64,000 bases of DNA from an uncultured Eubacteriales bacterium (GTDB taxonomy: Bacteria; Bacillota; Clostridia; Oscillospirales; Oscillospiraceae), in the NCBI GenBank assembly GCA_900546515.1, contig URDG01000011.1:1-64000 (forward strand), read 5' to 3'. This document shows positions 59,748-64,000 of this stretch, piece by piece (within the stretch, counting starts at the first letter, position 1; each line of letters begins with the position of its first letter). The notes below the pieces were generated by a model. The model ran no database searches, was not told the DNA's origin, and saw only the letters and a program-made list of their open reading frames with translations. Position numbers and translations under genes: made by a program.

Positions 59748-60386
59748 ATGGTCAGAGCGGCGGCATTGGTGTCCGGCGACGGAGCGAAGCTTCAGGCGAT
59801 CCTGGACTCCATGTACTTCAAGGAAATTGAAAATTTTGAGCTTGTGGCGGTCATTTCGCCTGAGAAGGACGCGTATGCGATGAAGCGCGCGCTGAACGCC
59901 GGTATTCCTGCATATGTGGTGGATCCGGAGCTTTTTCCGACTATGACGAGCCACAGCATGGCGATAGCGAACAAGCTCAGAGATATGGACATAGAGCTTG
60001 TGATACTTGCGGGCTACGATCTGCCGCTTGGCGTCGTGCCGTATCAGTTCAAAAACCGCATGATCGGCACATATCCCGCAATGTATCCCGCATTTGAGGA
60101 CGTCGATGGCGACGTGTGCCGCGCGGCGCTCGAGCGCGGCGTGAAGATGACCGGCGCAACGGCGTACTTCGCGGACGGCGACGGGCGCGTGGGCAACATC
60201 ATTCTCCAGAAAGCGGTGGAGGTCCTGCCGGACGATACGCCGGAGAGCCTGCGTCAGCGCGTTATGGAGGAGGGCGAGTGGAAGATCCTCTCCAAGGCCG
60301 TGGCGCTGTACTGTGCAGGCCGTCTGTCCGTCCACGGCAACCGCGTGGTCATAGACGAAAAGGCCAGAGCCGCGGCCGGTAAATAA
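59748..60386 (+). CDS. PurN-like formyltransferase fold protein without catalytic residues
   Basis: A 212-residue protein aligning along its length with glycinamide ribonucleotide formyltransferase: VRAAALVSGDGAKLQAILDS, IELVILAGYDLPLG, RAALERGVKMTGATAYFADG, GNIILQKAVEVLPDDTPESL and LYCAGRLSVHGNRVVID. But the catalytic NIHPSLLP is GTYPAMYP, so the Asn (E. coli 106) and His (108) are Gly and Tyr. The Asp at 144 (LDGGP in E. coli) aligns with Arg in GRVGN. All three catalytic residues are therefore absent. It is likely not a GAR formyltransferase and may bind a ligand or regulate. It is monocistronic with its own promoter and structured leader. Confidence 0.85.
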   Translation: MVRAAALVSGDGAKLQAILDSMYFKEIENFELVAVISPEKDAYAMKRALNAGIPAYVVDPELFPTMTSHSMAIANKLRDMDIELVILAGYDLPLGVVPYQFKNRMIGTYPAMYPAFEDVDGDVCRAALERGVKMTGATAYFADGDGRVGNIILQKAVEVLPDDTPESLRQRVMEEGEWKILSKAVALYCAGRLSVHGNRVVIDEKARAAAGK

Positions 60387-60405
60387 TAAAATAAGAAAGC
60401 TCAGC

Positions 60406-60431
60406 GTGCGCCGGTTTTCACCGGCGCACGT
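60406..60431. terminator. Bidirectional terminator between the PurN-like gene and the aspartokinase
   Basis: GTGCGCCGGT / ACCGGCGCAC, 10 bp with a 4-base TTTC loop, followed by a T-rich tract. Confidence 0.8.
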
Positions 60432-60448
60432 TTCCTTTTCCTCTCTTT

Positions 60449-61411
60449 TTACTCAAACATAAGCTCATGTACTTTACGCAGCGCATAGGTGAGCTGCTCG
60501 GGATCGACCCTTACTCCGGCATATCCATCGCCCATGCGACCGCCGCGCACGCTCACGCCGCAGCCGGAAAGCATGGAGGCGAGCTCCGGCAGCGTGTGCG
60601 AGCCGCAGCCGCGGCCGACCAGCGTCACGCTTGAATCGGCCGCGTTTTTCGTGACCCCGGCAAAAAGCGGCCGCCGGTCATTGCCCAGACTGCGCACCAC
60701 CGAGTATCCCGGCTCTCCCGCGCTGGAGAGAAGGTATATGTCCACGCCGTTCGCCATCGCAAGCTCCACGGACCTTGAATGCAGGACCTGTGAGCCCGCT
60801 CTGGCCAGCAGCAGCATATCCCGAAAGTCTATTTCATTCATCCGCCGCGCGTTTTCAATTATGCGCGGATCTGCGGTGTATATGCCGCTGACATCGGTGT
60901 ATATTTCGCAGCGCTCCGCCTCCAGAGCCGCGGCAAGCACGACTGCGCTCGTGTCCGAGCCGCCCCTGCCGAGCGTGGATATATCGCCCCTCACATCTAT
61001 TCCCTGAAACCCGGCTACCACCGGGATATGATCCGCCCTGAGAGCCGCGGCTACACGGCTGGGGAAGGTCAGCTCCAGCCCCGCGTCGCCGTGCCGCGTA
61101 TCGGTGTACATTCCGGCCTGCCAGCCGGTCAGCGACTGCGCCTTTGCCCCCATGCTCTCCAGCATTATCGCCAGAAGCGCCGCAGACTGCTGCTCGCCCG
61201 TACTCATCAGGGCATCCAACTCACGCGCCGAGGGGTTGGGGTCTATCTCATGCGCCAGATCGACCAGATCGTCGGTAGTGTCCCCCATGGCAGACACCAC
61301 CGCGACTACGTCGTGCTCCCTGTGCCGCGCGTCCAGAATTATCCGGGCCGCGCGGCGCAGCTTTTCAATATCGGCGAGGGAGCTGCCGCCGAATTTCTGC
61401 ACTGTTAGCAT
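60449..61411 (-). CDS. Aspartokinase with a shortened ACT region
   Basis: A 320-residue amino-acid kinase that phosphorylates aspartate at the start of lysine, methionine and threonine synthesis. The kinase domain is complete: TVQKFGGSSLADIEKL, VVAVVSAMGDTTDDL, LTGWQAGMYTD, GRGGSDTSAVVLAAAL and YTDVSGIYTADPRI. Only about 65 residues follow the point where two ACT domains normally begin; usual length is about 400. One ACT-like unit at most remains (SVTLVGRGCGSHTLPELASM), so feedback inhibition may be altered. A good AGGAGG site precedes ATG 61411. It stands alone, convergent with the PurN-like gene. Confidence 0.88.
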   Translation of the reverse strand: MLTVQKFGGSSLADIEKLRRAARIILDARHREHDVVAVVSAMGDTTDDLVDLAHEIDPNPSARELDALMSTGEQQSAALLAIMLESMGAKAQSLTGWQAGMYTDTRHGDAGLELTFPSRVAAALRADHIPVVAGFQGIDVRGDISTLGRGGSDTSAVVLAAALEAERCEIYTDVSGIYTADPRIIENARRMNEIDFRDMLLLARAGSQVLHSRSVELAMANGVDIYLLSSAGEPGYSVVRSLGNDRRPLFAGVTKNAADSSVTLVGRGCGSHTLPELASMLSGCGVSVRGGRMGDGYAGVRVDPEQLTYALRKVHELMFE

Positions 61412-61541
61412 AGTTCTCCCTCCTGCACCATTATATACAATGAGAAGTTTTTCCGTTCGCGTTTAGAGCGCGGAAAAAATGGCTACAAAGTATACAGGCA
61501 TATTCGCCCGCGCTCCGGCGGGGCTACATATCAGGGAGGGC

Positions 61542-62618
61542 ATGAACGTGCAGCAGAGGGCAGCAAAGTGGCTGCAAGCTCTTATATATTCAGCGGCGGC
61601 TGTCGGCGGCGTATGGCTGGCAGTGCGTTTTCTGCTGCCGTGGACCGCGCCGTTTCTGCTGGCATTCTCCGTTGCGGCGCTGCTGGAGATCCCCGTGCGC
61701 TCTCTCATCCGGCACGGCTGGAAGCGCAGCGCCGCCTCCGCCGTGCTGACGCTCGCCGTGCTCGGTCTGCTCATATACCTCGCCGTTGAGCTGACCGTAA
61801 AGGGCGTGGAGGCGGCTACCGGCTTTGCCGGTGAGGTGCCCGCGCTCATGCAGTCTCTCGGTCAGAATCTCAGAGTATTTGAGGGCCGGGTCTTTGAATA
61901 CATCTCGTCCGCACCGGAGGGCGTTGCGGAATATCTGCGTGTCGCGCTCGACTCCGTGGGCGACAGCTTTTACGAGCTTCCGGGCGTGCTGTCGCAATGG
62001 GCGCTGGATCTCGTGGGCAGAGCCGCGCAGAGCACGCCTGACACGCTTCTGTTCATCGTCACCGCCGGCATAGGCACCTATTTCATCTCCGCCTCGTTCC
62101 CGCGCATCACCGCCTTTGTCGCCGCCCAGCTGCCGGACGGCTTCCGCGCCCGGCTGGAGGGCGTGGGGCAGAATCTCAAGGCCAGCTTCGGCGGCTTCAT
62201 AAGAGCGCAGCTAATACTTATGCTTATGACGTTTTTTGAGCTGCTGCTTTTTTTCCTGCTGCTGCGGGTAAAGGGCGCCGTGGGCATTGCGGCGGTAACG
62301 GCGCTCATAGACGCGCTGCCCGTATTCGGCACCGGCGTCGTGCTCGTACCGTGGGGACTGTACTCCCTGCTGCTGGGAGATATCCGCCGCGGAGTGATGC
62401 TGCTTGTATGCTGGGGCACCGTAAACCTCGTGCGCAGCTGCACACAGGCGAAGCTCCTCGGCGACCAGATCGGGCTGGATCCCATCGCCTCGCTGCTGGC
62501 CATATACGTCGGCTGGCGTGTCTGGGGCGTTTGGGGCATGCTTCTTTTTCCCATCCTCTTTGTCACGCTGCAGCAGCTCAATGACCGCGGCGTCATCCAT
62601 CTATGGAAAAGCGAGTAA
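61542..62618 (+). CDS. YtvI-like sporulation permease (AI-2E transporter superfamily)
   Basis: A protein of about 358 residues with seven to eight helices, including FGGFIRAQLILMLMTFFELL and ALIDALPVFGTGVVLVPWGL, the core motifs of the AI-2E/PerM/YtvI family. Sequence and length fit the sporulation-associated YtvI group. GGGAGG (61535-61540) is almost adjacent to ATG 61542 and 7 nt from GTG 61548, so either may be used; an ATG at 61479 lacks a good site. Divergent from the aspartokinase gene. Confidence 0.82.
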   Translation: MNVQQRAAKWLQALIYSAAAVGGVWLAVRFLLPWTAPFLLAFSVAALLEIPVRSLIRHGWKRSAASAVLTLAVLGLLIYLAVELTVKGVEAATGFAGEVPALMQSLGQNLRVFEGRVFEYISSAPEGVAEYLRVALDSVGDSFYELPGVLSQWALDLVGRAAQSTPDTLLFIVTAGIGTYFISASFPRITAFVAAQLPDGFRARLEGVGQNLKASFGGFIRAQLILMLMTFFELLLFFLLLRVKGAVGIAAVTALIDALPVFGTGVVLVPWGLYSLLLGDIRRGVMLLVCWGTVNLVRSCTQAKLLGDQIGLDPIASLLAIYVGWRVWGVWGMLLFPILFVTLQQLNDRGVIHLWKSE

Positions 62619-62742
62619 CAAACCGATCCGGCTTTTTACCCGCTTTTGCCTTTTCTCTTCCGTTTTGTTCTCTCCGCATTGCGGCCCTACGCGCCTCCGG
62701 CGGCTCACCTGTCTGTCAGCGCCCGAAGCATCCCGTCTCTGA

Positions 62743-62771
62743 TTGTGATTTTGCAGGCTTTATGCTAGAAT
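62743..62771 (+). promoter_or_regulatory. Extended -10 promoter ahead of the alpha/beta hydrolase
   Basis: TTGTGA (62743-62748), 17-bp spacer ending TGC, TAGAAT (62766-62771). The TGC just before the -10 is an extended -10 feature. Confidence 0.5.
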
Positions 62772-62799
62772 ACCGGTGAACGGCCCCGCGTAGCTGAAA

Positions 62800-62838
62800 C
62801 CCGGCTGAGCTGCACCGTCAAAACGGCAGCCGGGCAAG
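62800..62838 (+). other. Two-tier hairpin in the hydrolase leader
   Basis: CCCGGCTG and CAGCCGGG enclose an inner CCGT/ACGG stem. No T run follows, so it is a leader structure rather than a terminator. No riboswitch class recognised. Confidence 0.4.
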
Positions 62839-62887
62839 CTACTAATCAAGTTGCTAATTATTATATAGATAGAAAGAGGCATATTAC

Positions 62888-63742
62888 ATGCGTTCAATGA
62901 GCCCCGACAAGGATATTTGCGTCCGGAAAATTACTATCCCATCCGACGGCAGGCGGCAGATACCGGCGCTGGTGCTGTCTCCGAAGGAGCTTCCCGTAAT
63001 GGCTACCGGGGTGCTGTGGATACACGGCGGCGGATATATCACCGGTATGAAAGAGATGGTGCATATGTCTCTGGCGCCCGGTCTGGTAAAGCATTTCGGC
63101 GCTGTTGTGGTGTCTCCGGGATACCGGCTGGCCCCGCTTGCACCATATCCGGCGGCGTTGGACGACTGCTATACGGCTCTGGTGTATCTGAAAGAGCACG
63201 CTGCGGAGCTGGGTGTTCGCTGCGACCAGCTGATGGTCGGCGGAGAGAGCGCCGGCGGCGGGCTGTGCGCCGCGGTCTGCATAAAGGCCCGGGATACCGG
63301 CGCTGTTAACGTCGCATTCCAGATGCCGCTCTATCCCATGCTTGACGACCGTGACACCGAGAGCTCCCGGGATAACCACGGCCGCGTGTGGAACACGCGG
63401 AAAAACCACCTTGCGTGGCGGTGCTATCTGAGGGGGCAGGACCGGAACTCCCTGTCTCCCTATGCCGCGCCGGCCCGCCTGACGGACCTCTCCGGCTTAC
63501 CGCCCGCCTATACCTTTGTGGGCGACGGGGAGCCGTTCTATGCTGAAACGATCCTCTTCGCCGAACGGCTCAAAGCCTGCGGCGTTCCGGCAAGCGTGGA
63601 TGTGTATCACACGGATATGCACGCCTTTGACATGATGCAGCCGGACACGCCCCTGAGCCGGGAAGCCGCCCGGCGGTTCAACGAGCAGTTTGCCTATGCC
63701 CAGACGCATTATTTTGCGCCGCAGGGGGAAAGCGAAAGGTGA
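62888..63742 (+). CDS. Alpha/beta hydrolase, hormone-sensitive-lipase family
   Basis: A 284-residue cytoplasmic esterase or acetyl-hydrolase. The oxyanion-hole motif is VLWIHGGGYITG near residue 46. The catalytic serine is in MVGGESAGGGLCAAV near residue 121. The acid is probably in TFVGDGEPFY and the histidine in YHTDMHAFDMMQP. Length and motifs are those of HSL-type enzymes. The substrate is unknown. A promoter and structured leader precede it, and AAAGAGG lies before ATG 62888. Confidence 0.9.
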   Translation: MRSMSPDKDICVRKITIPSDGRRQIPALVLSPKELPVMATGVLWIHGGGYITGMKEMVHMSLAPGLVKHFGAVVVSPGYRLAPLAPYPAALDDCYTALVYLKEHAAELGVRCDQLMVGGESAGGGLCAAVCIKARDTGAVNVAFQMPLYPMLDDRDTESSRDNHGRVWNTRKNHLAWRCYLRGQDRNSLSPYAAPARLTDLSGLPPAYTFVGDGEPFYAETILFAERLKACGVPASVDVYHTDMHAFDMMQPDTPLSREAARRFNEQFAYAQTHYFAPQGESER

Positions 63743-63783
63743 AGAAGCACTGAAAAATTGTAATTTGCAAGGGGAATTCTTGA

Positions 63784-64000
63784 ATGAAAGAACACGTCAT
63801 GAATTTAACTCCTGCACCGATGCAGGAAATAAGAACCGGAAATAAAACAATAGAATTACGTCTGAATGATGAAAAAAGAAAACAAATTTCTGTCGGAGAT
63901 ACTATAAAGTTTATAAACACGGAGGATTCAAATGATACCCTGCGTGTGAAAGTTGTAGATTTATTTTTGTTTTCTTCATTTGCCGAGTTATATGATAATT
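63784..64000 (+). CDS. ASCH-domain protein, N-terminal part (runs off the window)
   Basis: Seventy-two codons are visible from ATG 63784 (AAGGGG upstream). The sequence shows NLTPAPMQEIRTGNKTIELR and KRKQISVGDTIKFINTED, the beta strand and basic loop pattern of ASCH domains, which bind RNA or nucleotides. The DNA is much richer in AT than the preceding gene, although only 41 bp separate them. The remainder lies beyond the window. Confidence 0.75.
   Translation, partial: MKEHVMNLTPAPMQEIRTGNKTIELRLNDEKRKQISVGDTIKFINTEDSNDTLRVKVVDLFLFSSFAELYDN

Noticed and set aside
62778..62887. A known riboswitch in the hydrolase leader
   Set aside because: The two-tier stem matches no riboswitch consensus that I can recall and has no terminator or anti-terminator partner.
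1..64000. CRISPR array, tRNA or rRNA genes
   Set aside because: No regularly spaced repeats and no cloverleaf or ribosomal RNA segments were recognised in the intergenic regions. This was by eye; a covariance-model scan would be decisive.

Overview
The window looks like chromosome of a spore-lineage Firmicute of class Clostridia, most probably an anaerobic gut bacterium of the Oscillospirales. The basis is the moderately high GC with strong GGAGG-type ribosome sites, sporulation-lineage proteins (YlmC/YmxH, YtvI-like, SpoVB/YabM-like), an AddAB recombination complex, a dgt-dnaG-rpoD block, a 2-hydroxyacyl-CoA dehydratase pair, and sigma-A promoters of the TTGACx-N17-TATAAT type. No rRNA, tRNA or CRISPR array was recognised. 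Species cannot be named from sequence alone.

Layout. 1-713: the start of an RNase Y gene that runs in frame into unrelated, lower-GC sequence at a HindIII site, so a chimeric join or recombination is suspected. 1.1-4.2 kb: a DUF6056-type membrane protein bracketed by a 28-bp direct repeat, then a secreted M3-like peptidase. 4.4-6.9 kb: CBS/DRTGG manganese pyrophosphatase and dapF. 6.9-10.7 kb: a DUF4956 / VTC polyphosphate polymerase / CotH-lamin-tail lipoprotein operon. 11.1-15.3 kb: two FAD oxidoreductases and an MFS transporter. 15.3-21.5 kb (minus): hflX, yigZ, dgt, dnaG, rpoD. 21.6-22.8 kb: ylmC and a ParB/Noc protein. 22.9-30.4 kb (minus): a LacI-regulated alpha-glucan uptake operon (binding protein, two permeases, MalQ) with a PfkB kinase upstream. 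30.5-35.4 kb (minus): YgjP-type metalloprotease, argF, a 61-residue membrane protein and two dehydratase subunits. 35.7-40.1 kb: small P-loop protein, rqcP, hup, SpoVB/YabM-like flippase, and a third FAD oxidoreductase. 40.3-43.5 kb: a low-GC pair of polytopic surface-glycan-type membrane proteins, the second out of frame at an (AT)5 tract and mosaic in composition. 43.5-50.7 kb (minus): rpmE, addA, addB. 50.8-53.4 kb: NlpC/P60 lipoprotein, a frameshifted serine recombinase and a 5'-truncated acyl-CoA ligase. 53.5-64 kb: CLC channel, YwaF-like, DUF378, YoaK, DUF1294, a metallophosphoesterase overlapping a histidine phosphatase-GNAT fusion, a PurN-like protein lacking all three catalytic residues, a short aspartokinase, a YtvI-like permease, an alpha/beta hydrolase and a partial ASCH protein.

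Most of the window is ordinary core genome arranged in short operons with hairpin terminators between convergent genes. Translational coupling by short overlaps is common (four 8-bp overlaps). The accessory signals are concentrated at the left edge, around the DUF6056-type gene, in the 40-43.5 kb island, at the recombinase scar near 52 kb, and at the low-GC right edge. The observations I rate highest are the possibly phase-variable mosaic glycosyltransferase-like gene, the catalytically degenerate PurN paralogue behind its own promoter and attenuator-like leader, the left-edge RNase Y chimera, and the dehydratase operon with a small membrane protein and no activator gene nearby.
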